The notes below the pieces were generated by a model that was not told the DNA's origin, did not search any database, and saw only the letters and a list, made by a program, of their open reading frames with translations. Shown here piece by piece: positions 33,445 to 43,776 of a DNA stretch of 64,000 nucleotides. This stretch comes from JAEUJM01 sp964635055 (GTDB lineage Bacteria; Actinomycetota; Acidimicrobiia; Acidimicrobiales; DATDAH01): assembly GCA_964635055.1 (NCBI GenBank), contig CAZWMT010000023.1, positions 21,435-85,434 of the forward strand, given 5' to 3'. Positions within the stretch are counted from its first letter, which is position 1; every line of letters starts with the position of its first letter. A program made the position numbers and the translations under genes.

Positions 33445-34377
33445 ATGCGAGCAGTGCGCAGCACGGCCGACGGGGTGGTCGTCACCGAGGTGGCCCGGCC
33501 CGAGTTCGCCGGCGACGACGTGCGGGTGCGGGTGGCCGCCTCGGGGATCTGCGGCTCCGACGTGCACCTGGTGACCTGGGGCGCGTTGCCGGTCACCCTC
33601 GGCCACGAGGTGGCGGGGTGGCTCGACGACGGGACGCCCGTGGCCGTCGAGCCGGTGCGCCGCTGCGGCACCTGTGACCGGTGCCTGGCCGGCGACACCC
33701 ACCTGTGCCACACCGCGCTGACGGTGGGCATCTCGGTCGACGGCGGCATGGCCGACGAGGTGGTCGTCGGGCCGGAGTGCCTCGTCCCGCTCCCCGCCGG
33801 GCTCGACGTGCGCGACGCCGGGCTGGTCGAGCCGGTCGCGTGCGCCGTCCACTCCCTCACCCGGGCGCGGGTCGAGCCGGGCATGCGGGTCGCGGTGATC
33901 GGCGGGGGGACGCTGGGGGTGGCGGCGGTCGCCGCCGCGGCCGACGCCGGCTGCGAGGTCGGCTCGATCACCCGCCACCCCCACCAGGCGGCTGCCGTCG
34001 AGGCGGTCGGCGGTCGGCCGGCCGAGGGCCACTACGACGTGGTGATCGAAGCGGCCGGGACGGCGTCGGCGTTCGCACAGGCGGCCGACCTGGCGCGGGT
34101 GCGCGGCACCGTGGCGATCCTGGGCACGTACTGGGACGAGCTCACCGTTGCCGCCATGGCGTTGTCGCTGAAGGAGCTCGACGTCGTCGGATGCCTGGGC
34201 TACGGCCACCACGGCGGGCACCGCGAGGTCGAGGTCGCGGCCGCGCTCCTCGCGAGGCGGCCCGAGCTGGCGCAGGCGATCGTGACCCACCGCTTCGGCC
34301 TCGACGACGCACCCGAAGCGTTCCGGGTCGCCGCCGACCGTGCCGCCGGCGCCATCAAGGTCGTGCTCGAGCCCTGA
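33445..34377 (+). CDS. Zinc-dependent medium-chain alcohol dehydrogenase
   Basis: 310 aa, somewhat shorter than the usual 340-350. Catalytic zinc ligands are in GICGSDVH and GHEVAG; the structural-zinc lobe has four Cys in RRCGTCDRCLAGDTHLC; the cofactor loop is VIGGGTLGVAA. Loops after the cofactor domain are trimmed, which explains the length. It oxidises an alcohol or polyol with NAD(P); substrate unknown. An SD-like GAGGGGG lies about 6 nt before ATG 33445. The strong palindromic hairpins seen elsewhere are absent from the 93-bp gap that follows. Confidence 0.87.
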   Translation: MRAVRSTADGVVVTEVARPEFAGDDVRVRVAASGICGSDVHLVTWGALPVTLGHEVAGWLDDGTPVAVEPVRRCGTCDRCLAGDTHLCHTALTVGISVDGGMADEVVVGPECLVPLPAGLDVRDAGLVEPVACAVHSLTRARVEPGMRVAVIGGGTLGVAAVAAAADAGCEVGSITRHPHQAAAVEAVGGRPAEGHYDVVIEAAGTASAFAQAADLARVRGTVAILGTYWDELTVAAMALSLKELDVVGCLGYGHHGGHREVEVAAALLARRPELAQAIVTHRFGLDDAPEAFRVAADRAAGAIKVVLEP

Positions 34378-34470
34378 CCCAGCCACCGGTCCCGAGCCGG
34401 CACCCGACGTTCGCGTCCTGGCGAAGGGGCGGTCCCGTCCTGGTGAGGGGGCCAGCTGTCGTACCTGCGG

Positions 34471-34998
34471 TCAGATGATGTTGGCCAGGTTCAACAGGTC
34501 GAGCACGGCCGACACGAACAGGAGCAGGATGATGGCCGAGCCCAGGGTGGCGTGGAACCAGCGCCACGGGTGATCCGAGCCGAAGAAGCGGCGGGCCGAG
34601 ATGGTGATGGCGGTGACCGACACCACGCTGAGCAGGATGCCCACCACCGGGCCGACCGCGCCCGAGAGCCCGACGATGGGGGCCAGCAGCGGCAGCACGA
34701 TGTAGGTGGCCGTGCACCGGATGGCCGACACCAGCACCGACCGCGAGAAGGCGTTGTGGGCGTCGACCAGGCTCACCTTGGGGGCGTTGGGGTCGATGCG
34801 CAGCAGACGCCGCATGTAGAGGTCGGGCACCGACCGGGGGGTGGCCTGCCGGTCGGCCTCGGCCGCCATGGCGGCGTGGTCGACGGGGCACCGCGACGCC
34901 GCGGGAGCCGGCTCGGGTGCCGGCGCCGAGTGGTCGACCGGGCAGCGTGAGGCACCGGGGACGGCGGCATCGATCGTGGGGGCGGCGACATCCTCCAT
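34471..34998 (-). CDS. Membrane protein with two N-terminal SRCPVDH motifs
   Basis: 175 aa. The N-terminal 50 residues are Pro/Ala-rich and contain the heptad SRCPVDH twice, 19 residues apart. Two or three membrane helices fill the C-terminal half (YIVLPLLAPIVGLSGAVG; VVGILLSVVSVTAITI; AIILLLFVSAVLDLL). Cys-Pro dipeptides followed by His resemble heme-regulatory motifs, and CPVDH-like sequences also occur at the N-termini of some actinobacterial P450s, so heme binding is possible but unproven. ATG 34998 is preferred over 35007 because TAGCGT sits 8 nt before it. Confidence 0.6.
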   Translation of the reverse strand: MEDVAAPTIDAAVPGASRCPVDHSAPAPEPAPAASRCPVDHAAMAAEADRQATPRSVPDLYMRRLLRIDPNAPKVSLVDAHNAFSRSVLVSAIRCTATYIVLPLLAPIVGLSGAVGPVVGILLSVVSVTAITISARRFFGSDHPWRWFHATLGSAIILLLFVSAVLDLLNLANII

Positions 34999-35006
34999 TG
35001 GCCTCA

Positions 35007-35012
35007 ACGCTA
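35007..35012 (-). promoter_or_regulatory. Putative -10 element (TAGCGT) of the CPVDH membrane protein gene
   Basis: TAGCGT on the minus strand ends 8 nt before ATG 34998; transcription would start within 1-2 nt of the codon. Confidence 0.45.
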
Positions 35013-35030
35013 CGGCCTGCGGCGGCGCCT

Positions 35031-35058
35031 GTCACAACAGGTCGGTCACAACAGGTCG
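35031..35058. repeat. Perfect 14-bp tandem duplication in a divergent promoter region
   Basis: GTCACAACAGGTCG occurs twice without a spacer. The pair lies between the putative -10 elements of the divergent genes at 34998 (minus) and 35084 (plus), where it would cover both -35 regions. It could be a regulator site or a recent duplication. Confidence 0.55.
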
Positions 35059-35083
35059 ATGAGCGCCCTGCTAGGACGGGGGG

Positions 35084-35854
35084 ATGGACCGCGCCACCCT
35101 CGATCGCCTCTTCGACCTCACCGGACGGGTGGCCGTCGTCACCGGCGGCACGAGGGGCATCGGCCAGTCGATCGCCACGGGGCTGTCCGCGGCCGGCGCG
35201 AGCGTGGTGGTGGCCAGCCGCAAGGCCGACGCGTGCGCCGAGACCGAGGCCGCACTGCGGGCCGCGGGTGGCGAGGCCCTCGGTGTCCCGACCCACCTCG
35301 GCGACCTCGACGCCCTCGCCGCGCTCGTCGACCGCACCGTCGAGCGGTTCGGGGGCATCGACATCGTGGTGAACAACGCCGCGACGGCGCTGGCCCAGTC
35401 GATCGGCGACATCACCCCGGAGGCCTGGCAGAAGGTCTACGACGTGAACCTGCGCGGGCCGGTGTTCCTGGTGCAGGCCGCGCTCCCCCACCTGAAGGCC
35501 AGCGAGCACGCCGCCGTGCTCAACGTCATCTCGGTGGGCGCGTTCCTCTACTCCGCCCACACGTCGATGTACGCCGGCGCCAAGGCCGCGCTCATGTCGT
35601 ACACCCGCTCCATGGCGGCCGAGCTGGCGCCGTTCGGCATCCGGGCCAACGCGCTGGCCCCGGGAACGGTCGACACCGACATGGTGCGGGCCAACGATCC
35701 CGAGACCCAGGAGCGCATGGCGCAGGCCAACCTGCTGCGCCGCGCTGCGCACCCCGACGAGCTGATCGGGCCGGCGCTGCTGCTGGTGTCCGACGCCGGC
35801 AGCTTCGTCACGGGCCAGGCCCTCCTGGTCGACGGCGGCCTCGCGCCCCACTGA
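35084..35854 (+). CDS. Short-chain dehydrogenase/reductase no. 2
   Basis: 256 aa classical SDR. VVTGGTRGIGQSIA is the cofactor loop, with VVVASRKAD after it (Arg-Lys typical of NADPH preference). NNAAT replaces NNAG, the catalytic Ser is in NVISVGAF, the Tyr-Lys pair in YAGAKAA, and QALLVDGGLAPH closes the protein. A TAGGAC hexamer (35072-35077) ends 6 nt before the ATG, but the intervening bases are all G and could also act as a ribosome-binding site. It converges on P450 no. 3. Confidence 0.87.
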   Translation: MDRATLDRLFDLTGRVAVVTGGTRGIGQSIATGLSAAGASVVVASRKADACAETEAALRAAGGEALGVPTHLGDLDALAALVDRTVERFGGIDIVVNNAATALAQSIGDITPEAWQKVYDVNLRGPVFLVQAALPHLKASEHAAVLNVISVGAFLYSAHTSMYAGAKAALMSYTRSMAAELAPFGIRANALAPGTVDTDMVRANDPETQERMAQANLLRRAAHPDELIGPALLLVSDAGSFVTGQALLVDGGLAPH

Positions 35855-35922
35855 TCGGACCCGCGGCAACGGCGGCTGCCGCGCGGCCGCACTGCAGCCG
35901 AGCATGTCCCCACGCTCGACGG

Positions 35923-37161
<1,239 letters not shown>

Positions 37162-37393
37162 AAGGCCTCCTCCGGGGGGCGTCTGACGGGCTGGGTGAGT
37201 CGGACGGGCTGGGGGTGGCGGTCGGCCGAGTCGACAGGGGTGGTCCTGCCCACCGGGGACCGCCCAACGGGCACCTCGACACCCGGCAGAGGGGTGACCC
37301 GGTCGTCGAACACGCGAGGACGTTACCGGCACCCGCTGACCCGCGAGTCGGGCCGATCGCTACAGATGCCGGCCGCACGGCCGATCGGAGCAG

Positions 37394-40078
37394 ATGATCG
37401 AGGTCGCGCGTCGCGCGCCTCGGCGGGGACGGATGCGGGCGGCCGCCGCCGTTGGGGCCACTGTCGTCATCGCCGCCTGGCTGGCCGCGCCGGCCTTCGG
37501 CGGTGAGGGGTTCGTGCAGGGTGCCTACCTGCTGGGCAGCGTGGCCGCCGCCGTCGCCATGTGGGTCGGGATCCACGTGCGCCGGCCGCGTACCGTGCGG
37601 CCCTGGTACTGGCTGGCGTGGGCGATCAGCGCCTGGGCCGCGGCCGATGTCGTCTACGCCGCCTATGGCTGGTTCGGGCACCCCGACCCCCAGACGTCGC
37701 TGGCCGACGTGCTCTACCTGCTCGGCTACGCCGCGGTGGTCGTGGGCCTCGTGCAGGTGATCCGTGCCCGCAAGCCCGAGGGTGACCTCGACGCGCTCCT
37801 CGACGCCACCGCGGTAGGGGTGGCCGCGCTGCTCCTCGCCTGGGACCTGTTGATCCGGCCGACCATCGACCCGGCCAGCACCCTGCTGGCCAACGCCACG
37901 TTGGCGATCTACCCGGCCGCCGACGTGCTCGTGCTGGCCCTGCTCGTCCGGTTGTTGCTCGACACCCGGCTGCGCAGCGCCGCCACCATCATGTTGGCCA
38001 CCGCGCTGGGCGCCTGGCTGCTCGCCGACGCCGCCTACTCGGTGCTCGCCGCCACCGACTCCTACTCGTTCGGGGGCACCGCCTGGCTGGACCAGGTGTG
38101 GCTGTTCGGGATGTTCCTCATGGCGGGCGCGGCGCTGCACCCCGACATGGCGGCGCTCACCGACGACCGGGCCGAGCCCCGGGTGGCCAGGCCCTACCGA
38201 CTCGCGGTGGGCGTGACGTGCGTGACCGTGCCCGGGCTCACGATGGCCATCGCCGACCTGACCGACCATCCCGCGAGCGCGTTCGCCTTCCTGGTCGCGA
38301 CTCTCCTGCTGGCCGCGTTGGTGCTGGCCCGGTCGATCCGGCTCCTGCGCCAGAAGGACGCCGCCGAGGCGGCGCTGCGCAGCAGCGACCGGTTCCACCG
38401 GCTGCTGGCCGAGAACTCGGCCGACGCCGTGCTGGTCACCGACGCGACGGGCGTCGTGACCGCAGAGGCTCCGGCGCTGCTGGAGTTGCTGGGCTACGAC
38501 GCCACCAGCACCCGGGGCGAGAGCATCTTCACGCTGATCGCACCCGACGACCAGGCCGCCGCGGCGGCGCTGCTCGACCGGGCCCTGTCCCGTCCCGGGC
38601 AGGTGCTGACGGGCGAGTTGCGGGTCGCGCACGCGGACCAGTCGGTCCGGTGGGTGGAGGTGCGAGCCGTGAGCCTGATCGACGACCCCGACGTGCGGGG
38701 CGTGGTGGTGAACATCCACGACATCACCATCCGCAAGCACATGGAGCAGGAGCTCAGCCACCAGGCCTTCCACGACACGCTCACCGGGCTGGCCAACCGG
38801 GCGCTCTTCCGTGACCGCATCGAGCACGCGGTGCAGCGCACGGTGCGCACGGGCGACGAGGCGGCCGTGCTCTACCTCGACCTCGACGGCTTCAAGACCA
38901 TCAACGACTGCCTCGGGCACGACACCGGCGACTCGGTGCTGACGGTGATCGCGGAGCGCCTGCTCGCCTCGGTGCGCAGCGAGGACACGGTGGCCCGCCT
39001 GGGGGGCGACGAGTTCGGCGTCCTGGTGGAGCCCGGCGAGGACGCCTCGACCCGTGCCGAAGCCGTGGCCACCCGCATCCTCGCGGCGCTGGCCGAGCCC
39101 GTCGACGTCGGCGGAACCCGGCTGAGCGTGGGCGCCAGCATCGGCGTGGCCATCGGTCACGCCGACAGCGAGGCCCTGCTACGCAACGCCGATGTGGCCA
39201 TGTACCAGGCCAAGGCCGCCGGCAAGCGTCGCTGGGTGGTCTTCGACGACGGCATGCGGGCCGCCGCGGTCGAGCGTCTCCGCATCGACACCGACCTGCA
39301 CTCGGTGCTCGAGCGCGACGAGTTGGCGCTGCACTACCAGCCCATCGTCGAGCTGGCCACGGGCCGGCTCACGGGGTTCGAGGCGCTGCTCCGCTGGAAC
39401 CACCCCTCGCTCGGCCTGTTGTCACCGGACCGGTTCATCCCGGTCGCCGAGGACAACGGCACCATCGTCGCGATCGGCGGGTGGGTGATGGCCACCGCCT
39501 GCGCGACCGCACGCGAGTGGCAGGTCCGCCACGCCGACGGCGACGCCCTGACCATGTCGGTCAACCTGTCCCCCCGTCAGCTGGCCAGCACCGGTGTGGT
39601 CGACATGGTCCGAGAGGCGCTGGCCGACTCGGGTGTCCCACCGGAGTCGGTCGTCCTCGAGCTCACCGAGAGCTACCTGGTCCACGACCCCGACAGCGCC
39701 ACCGCCCGGCTCCACGAGCTCCGCGACCTCGGGGTGCGTCTGGCCGTCGACGACTTCGGCACGGGGTACTCGTCGCTCGGCTACCTACGCCAGTTCCCCG
39801 TCGACATCTTGAAGATCGACCGCTCGTTCGTGCACGCGCTGACCCGCGACGACGAGGTGCCCGGCCTGATCCGGGCCGTGCTCGACCTGTGCCGCACCCT
39901 CGACCTCGACGCCGTGGCCGAGGGGATCGAGCAGCCCCACCAGCTCGACCAGCTGGTGAGCGAGCGCTGCCGGCTGGGTCAGGGCTTCCTGTTCGACCGG
40001 CCCCTCAGCTTCGAGGCCGCAGCCGCGCTCGTGGGTGGCGTCGATGTCGCCGGCGTCAAGCCGGCCGAAGCGCGTTGA
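37394..40078 (+). CDS. Membrane-bound PAS-GGDEF-EAL cyclic-di-GMP signalling protein
   Basis: 894 aa. Residues 1 to about 320 hold eight to ten hydrophobic segments. A PAS domain follows (RFHRLLAENSADAVLVTDAT, about 332-450). The GGDEF domain is intact (RLGGDEFGVLV near 536) and keeps the inhibitory I-site RSED five residues before it. The EAL domain has FEALLRW (about 662), ELTES, DDFGTGYSS, LKIDRSF and EGIE, all present. It could therefore both make and break c-di-GMP, probably switched by the membrane or PAS input. The last 23 bp overlap the 3' end of the convergent amidohydrolase gene. Confidence 0.93.
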   Translation: MIEVARRAPRRGRMRAAAAVGATVVIAAWLAAPAFGGEGFVQGAYLLGSVAAAVAMWVGIHVRRPRTVRPWYWLAWAISAWAAADVVYAAYGWFGHPDPQTSLADVLYLLGYAAVVVGLVQVIRARKPEGDLDALLDATAVGVAALLLAWDLLIRPTIDPASTLLANATLAIYPAADVLVLALLVRLLLDTRLRSAATIMLATALGAWLLADAAYSVLAATDSYSFGGTAWLDQVWLFGMFLMAGAALHPDMAALTDDRAEPRVARPYRLAVGVTCVTVPGLTMAIADLTDHPASAFAFLVATLLLAALVLARSIRLLRQKDAAEAALRSSDRFHRLLAENSADAVLVTDATGVVTAEAPALLELLGYDATSTRGESIFTLIAPDDQAAAAALLDRALSRPGQVLTGELRVAHADQSVRWVEVRAVSLIDDPDVRGVVVNIHDITIRKHMEQELSHQAFHDTLTGLANRALFRDRIEHAVQRTVRTGDEAAVLYLDLDGFKTINDCLGHDTGDSVLTVIAERLLASVRSEDTVARLGGDEFGVLVEPGEDASTRAEAVATRILAALAEPVDVGGTRLSVGASIGVAIGHADSEALLRNADVAMYQAKAAGKRRWVVFDDGMRAAAVERLRIDTDLHSVLERDELALHYQPIVELATGRLTGFEALLRWNHPSLGLLSPDRFIPVAEDNGTIVAIGGWVMATACATAREWQVRHADGDALTMSVNLSPRQLASTGVVDMVREALADSGVPPESVVLELTESYLVHDPDSATARLHELRDLGVRLAVDDFGTGYSSLGYLRQFPVDILKIDRSFVHALTRDDEVPGLIRAVLDLCRTLDLDAVAEGIEQPHQLDQLVSERCRLGQGFLFDRPLSFEAAAALVGGVDVAGVKPAEAR

Positions 40079-41246
40079 GCGACCGGGCGTTGTCGCGCAG
40101 GATCAACAGCCGCTCGGCGTCGCTGAACTCCTTGAGCTCGACGACGTAGTCGAGCGGCCGCGGCATGCCCTCGATGTGGGGCCAGTCCGAGCCGAAGATC
40201 ACCCGGTCCGCCCCCATCAGCTCGACCACCTCGTGCACGTCGTCCTCCCAGAACGGGTTGATCCACACATGGCGCCGGAACGTCTCGACGGGATCCTCGG
40301 TGAAGTACCCCGGCGTCTTGCGGGCGGTGGAGCGCAGCTTGGCGAACAGGTCGGCGAGGAACTCCGAGCCGTTCTCGACCGATGCGATGCGCAGGTTCGG
40401 GAAGCGGTCGAACAGCTTGTCGAAGGTGATGGTGACGAGGAACTCGAACGCGGCCCGCTCGATGTTGAAGGACTTGATCGTCGGCCGGAACTGGCCGGTC
40501 GAGGTGGTGCTGAACGAGGCGCTGAAGCCCTCCTCGGCGTAGCCGTTGCTGCTGTTGCCGCTGTCGCCGGCGTGGACCACGACGGCGACGCCGGCCTCGT
40601 TCACCAGCCCCCAGAAGCGGTCGAAGGCGGGGTCGGCGGGAGACAGCGGGCCCGTGGGCGTGTACACCGCTGCCGGCCGGATGCAGATCACCCGGGCCCC
40701 CTTGTCCAGCGCCCACTCCAGCTCGGTGACCGCCTCGTCCACGACCGCCAGCGACAGGTAGGGGGCGGCGAAGATGCGGTCCTGGTAGCCGAAGCCCCAG
40801 TCGTCGTCGAGCCAGCGGTTGAACGCCTGGGCCATCTTCATCACCGCGACGGGGTCGTGCTTGAGCGGCTCCTCGTAGAGCACGCCGAGCGTGGGGAACA
40901 GCCAGACGGCCTCGAGGCCGAACTCGTCCATCACCGCCAGGCGGGCGTCGCGGTCGCGGAACTCGGGACGGATCGGCCCCCGCTCACGCAGGAAGTCCAT
41001 CGGCGACTTCGACTCGGGGTTGCCCCGGAAGTAGTCGTGCAGTGCACCCGGCGGGGCGACGGGGTCGAACGTGGGGTTGGTGACCGCCCGGCTGACCTTG
41101 CCGCCGACGACGTGGTACTTCCGTCCGTCGATCTCACACCACTGCACCACCCGCGGCCCCCAGGCCGGGTCGAGGTGGCGGGTGAACGCATCCAGCGCCT
41201 CGTAGTAGTGGTTGTCGGCGTCGAAGGCATCGAAGGGCAGCTCCAC
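40056..41246 (-). CDS. Amidohydrolase-2 family metal-dependent hydrolase
   Basis: 396 aa TIM-barrel hydrolase. It opens FDAFDADNHYYEALDAFTR, as is usual for the ACMSD-like amidohydrolases of actinobacterial catabolic clusters. VVVHAGDSG and VIFGSDWPHIEG provide the His and Asp metal and catalytic residues. Members decarboxylate or hydrolyse aromatic and alicyclic ring products; the substrate is not deducible. GTG 41246 is chosen because a TAGCCT element ends 7 nt upstream and the protein then starts VELPFDAFDADNHYY. Confidence 0.85.
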   Translation of the reverse strand: MELPFDAFDADNHYYEALDAFTRHLDPAWGPRVVQWCEIDGRKYHVVGGKVSRAVTNPTFDPVAPPGALHDYFRGNPESKSPMDFLRERGPIRPEFRDRDARLAVMDEFGLEAVWLFPTLGVLYEEPLKHDPVAVMKMAQAFNRWLDDDWGFGYQDRIFAAPYLSLAVVDEAVTELEWALDKGARVICIRPAAVYTPTGPLSPADPAFDRFWGLVNEAGVAVVVHAGDSGNSSNGYAEEGFSASFSTTSTGQFRPTIKSFNIERAAFEFLVTITFDKLFDRFPNLRIASVENGSEFLADLFAKLRSTARKTPGYFTEDPVETFRRHVWINPFWEDDVHEVVELMGADRVIFGSDWPHIEGMPRPLDYVVELKEFSDAERLLILRDNARSLNALRPA

Positions 41247-41253
41247 GACGCTC

Positions 41254-41259
41254 AGGCTA
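41254..41259 (-). promoter_or_regulatory. Putative -10 element (TAGCCT) for a leaderless amidohydrolase mRNA
   Basis: TAGCCT on the minus strand ends 7 nt before GTG 41246. Confidence 0.5.
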
Positions 41260-41316
41260 CGCCTCGGCCGCCGCCACGGCCCGAGCGGACCGACCGGTCG
41301 GGTGGACCAAGTCCAG

Positions 41317-41595
41317 CTACGGCACCCGGTCCTTGCGGCGGACCTCGGTGACGTACTCCCGCAGACGGAAGTCCACGCCGAGGCGCTCGACCGATCGTTC
41401 GAGCGAACGGACCACCTGGTCACCATCGACGCCGGAGCTGCACGCGAGCGGGATCGACAGCTCGATCCACGAGTCGTCCGCCGCCGCCCGCTCGAGCATC
41501 TCCCGCGCGCCGACCCCCGACCGCTCCGCCAACTCCAGCACCGCGCCCACCTGCGACGACGGACCACTGAATCGCAAGACCCGGACTGCCTGCAT
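41317..41595 (-). CDS. Small hypothetical protein, 92 aa
   Basis: Starts MQAVRVLRFSGPSSQVGAV and ends EVRRKDRVP. The composition is balanced and mixed alpha/beta (ELAERSGVGAREMLERAAAD; WIELSIPLA), which suggests a folded cytoplasmic protein. I do not recognise it. It lies 70 bp upstream of the amidohydrolase gene on the same strand. The 179-bp gap on its other side is a divergent promoter region for the 2OG oxygenase gene and contains two small dyads (see findings). Confidence 0.55.
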   Translation of the reverse strand: MQAVRVLRFSGPSSQVGAVLELAERSGVGAREMLERAAADDSWIELSIPLACSSGVDGDQVVRSLERSVERLGVDFRLREYVTEVRRKDRVP

Positions 41596-41774
41596 GGTTG
41601 CCCCCCGCTCGCCGGCTACGGACTCGCGCGCCCCCCTACTGACCCGACAGTAGACGCAACCGCAGTTGCTGTACAGCGTTGTCTACCGACCCCGGTCGAC
41701 CGGATCTGGCACCTCGACCTCGTGACGGCTCATGACCGGTCGCCCGCCGGCGCCCGACGACGCAGACTGATGAC

Positions 41775-42707
41775 GTGCAGGACGTACCCCGCATCGACGT
41801 CGGGCCGCTGGTGAGCCCCGGCAGCGGCGACGACGACCGTCGATCCGTCGCCGTCGCCATCGACGCCGCCTGCGCCGAGCACGGCTTCTTCACCGTCGTG
41901 AACCACGGCATCGACACCGCCCTCCAGCAGCGGCTGGAGGACGACGCCCGCACGTTCTTCGCCAAGCCCCGCGAGGAGAAGGCGAAGATCGCCATGATCC
42001 GCGGCGGACGAGCGTGGCGAGGGTGGTTCGGGGTGGGCGACGAGCTCACCGATGGTGTCCCGGACCGCAAGGAGGGCCTGTACTTCGGCACTGAGCTGGG
42101 CACCGACGACGAACGGGTGCGGCGAGGCGTACCGCTGCACGGCGCCAACCTGTTCCCGGCCGATCCACCGGGGCTGAGGCAGGCGGTGCTCGACTACCTG
42201 GACGGGGCCACCCGGCTGGGTCTCCAGATCCTGCGGGCGATGGCCATCGGCCTCGGCCGCGACGAGGGCTGGTTCGACGACACCATCTGCCGCGACCCCG
42301 TGGTGCTGTTCCGCATCTTCCATTACCCCGGGCCCGACGCCGACGAGCCCGCGACGGGGCCGTGGGGCGTCGCCGAGCACACCGACTACGGCCTGCTGAC
42401 GCTGCTCCACCAGGACGCCGGCGGCGGCCTGGAGGTCCGGGGCCCCGGCGGCTGGCAGGCGGTCCGTCCCGAGTCGGGGGCACTGGTGTGCAACCTGGGC
42501 GACATGCTCGAGCGCATCAGCGGCGGCCGGTACCGCTCGACCCCGCACCGGGTGCACCCGCCCACCGGGGCGGGCCGCGTCTCGGCGCCGCTGTTCCTCG
42601 ATCCCAGCTGGGACGCCGAGGTCCCCGGCATCGCCGGCACCTACGGCGACTACCTGACCGCCAAGGTGTCGAAGGTGTTCCCCGCCCTGCGGGCCGCCAC
42701 GTTCTGA
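41775..42707 (+). CDS. Isopenicillin N synthase-like 2-oxoglutarate/Fe(II) oxygenase
   Basis: 310 aa. The N-terminal DIOX_N part has VPRIDVGPLV and HGFFTVVNHGID. The C-terminal 2OG-FeII domain has the iron ligands AEHTDYGLLTLL (His-x-Asp) and STPHRVHPP (distal His), and GRVSAPLFLD gives the Arg-x-Ser that binds 2-oxoglutarate. The length equals that of gibberellin-oxidase-like bacterial members. It hydroxylates or desaturates a small molecule; substrate unknown. GTG 41775 is the only start giving the family N-terminus. Confidence 0.87.
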   Translation: MQDVPRIDVGPLVSPGSGDDDRRSVAVAIDAACAEHGFFTVVNHGIDTALQQRLEDDARTFFAKPREEKAKIAMIRGGRAWRGWFGVGDELTDGVPDRKEGLYFGTELGTDDERVRRGVPLHGANLFPADPPGLRQAVLDYLDGATRLGLQILRAMAIGLGRDEGWFDDTICRDPVVLFRIFHYPGPDADEPATGPWGVAEHTDYGLLTLLHQDAGGGLEVRGPGGWQAVRPESGALVCNLGDMLERISGGRYRSTPHRVHPPTGAGRVSAPLFLDPSWDAEVPGIAGTYGDYLTAKVSKVFPALRAATF

Positions 42708-42803
42708 GGACGCGCCCCGACCAGATCTCGCGCTCATGCTCCGATTCCTTGGGCCCGGAACGAGCCCGCGGATCGCAACTTCACTTTCCGTGGTCAGAAA
42801 TGC

Positions 42804-42809
42804 TACGGT
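42804..42809 (+). promoter_or_regulatory. Putative -10 element (TACGGT) of the ParA-DUF3566 operon
   Basis: TACGGT lies in a locally AT-richer patch 65 bp before ATG 42874. The predicted leader of nearly 60 nt ends with a strong SD (AAGGAGAG, 42860-42867), so unlike many neighbours this mRNA would not be leaderless. Confidence 0.4.
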
Positions 42810-42873
42810 GAGTCACCTTCTCGACACTGGGCGAGGAGGGGCGACGCAGGAACACGGCGAAGGAGAGAAGCGG

Positions 42874-43776
42874 ATGCTCGACCAGGGTCTCGTCATCTGC
42901 AACGGCAAGGGCGGTGTGGGCAAGTCGTCGATCGCGGCGGCGCTGGCCGCCAACGCGGCGGCCGCCGGCCGGCGCACGCTGCTCGTCGACCTCGACCCCA
43001 TGGGCTCGGTCGACCAGGACCTCGGCTACCGCCAGAGCGGCGAGTCCGACGACGGCCGGTCCCTGTACCGGGCCGTCGTCGACGACGTTGCGCTCAGCCC
43101 CCTCGCCGAGGTGCGGGTCGGGCTCGACGCCGTTCCCGCCGGCGACTTCACCCAGGCGGTGTACGCCCGGCTGGCGGGCCACGAGCGCCACGTCGCCGAT
43201 GTCACCGGCCCGCTGGAGCGACTGGGCCAGGACTACGACGTGGTGGTGTTCGACACGCCGCCCGGCCACGCGCAGGCGCTCGACATCGCCTTCGCGGTGG
43301 CCCGCTTCCTCATCATGCCAGTGGGTGTGGACACCGGCAGCCTGGACGGCCTGGAGCTCGTGTCGGACCGCTACCACGTGACCCGGAGCAGGGGGCTCAA
43401 CCCGGCGCTCGAGCCACTGGGCGTGGTGCTGTTCGGCATGGACCCCGCGCAACCCCGTCTGCACCGGGAGGTGCGGGCCGACGTGGAGTGGGAGCTCGAC
43501 GGGGCCGCGCCCGTGTTCGAGTCGTCGATCCGCCACCGGCCCCGTGCCGCCCGCGATCTGCGCCGCCACGGCCTCGCCGCCAGCGAGTACCTACGGGCGG
43601 CTCGTGACACCTGGGACGACCGGGACCTGCCCGCCGGCACCGACTCGTTCGACGACGATGCCGCCGGCCTCGCCCGCGACTACTGGGACCTCACCGACGA
43701 GGTGCTCGCCGGACTCGACGCACAGGCGGCGCTGCCGGCCGCCGAGCCCGTCCGTGCGGAGGTCACCGTTGGCTGA
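42874..43776 (+). CDS. ParA/MinD-family ATPase
   Basis: 300 aa. The deviant Walker A motif is NGKGGVGKSSIAA near residue 10, Walker A' LLVDLDPMGSVDQDLGY, and Walker B VVVFDTPPGHAQALD. These ATPases position plasmids, chromosomes, chemoreceptors or envelope machinery. No ParB gene or parS-like cluster is seen nearby; instead the next gene, overlapping by 8 nt, is a DUF3566 membrane protein. That suggests a role at the membrane rather than in DNA partition. ATG 42874 is set by the SD AAGGAGAG 6 nt upstream. Confidence 0.88.
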   Translation: MLDQGLVICNGKGGVGKSSIAAALAANAAAAGRRTLLVDLDPMGSVDQDLGYRQSGESDDGRSLYRAVVDDVALSPLAEVRVGLDAVPAGDFTQAVYARLAGHERHVADVTGPLERLGQDYDVVVFDTPPGHAQALDIAFAVARFLIMPVGVDTGSLDGLELVSDRYHVTRSRGLNPALEPLGVVLFGMDPAQPRLHREVRADVEWELDGAAPVFESSIRHRPRAARDLRRHGLAASEYLRAARDTWDDRDLPAGTDSFDDDAAGLARDYWDLTDEVLAGLDAQAALPAAEPVRAEVTVG

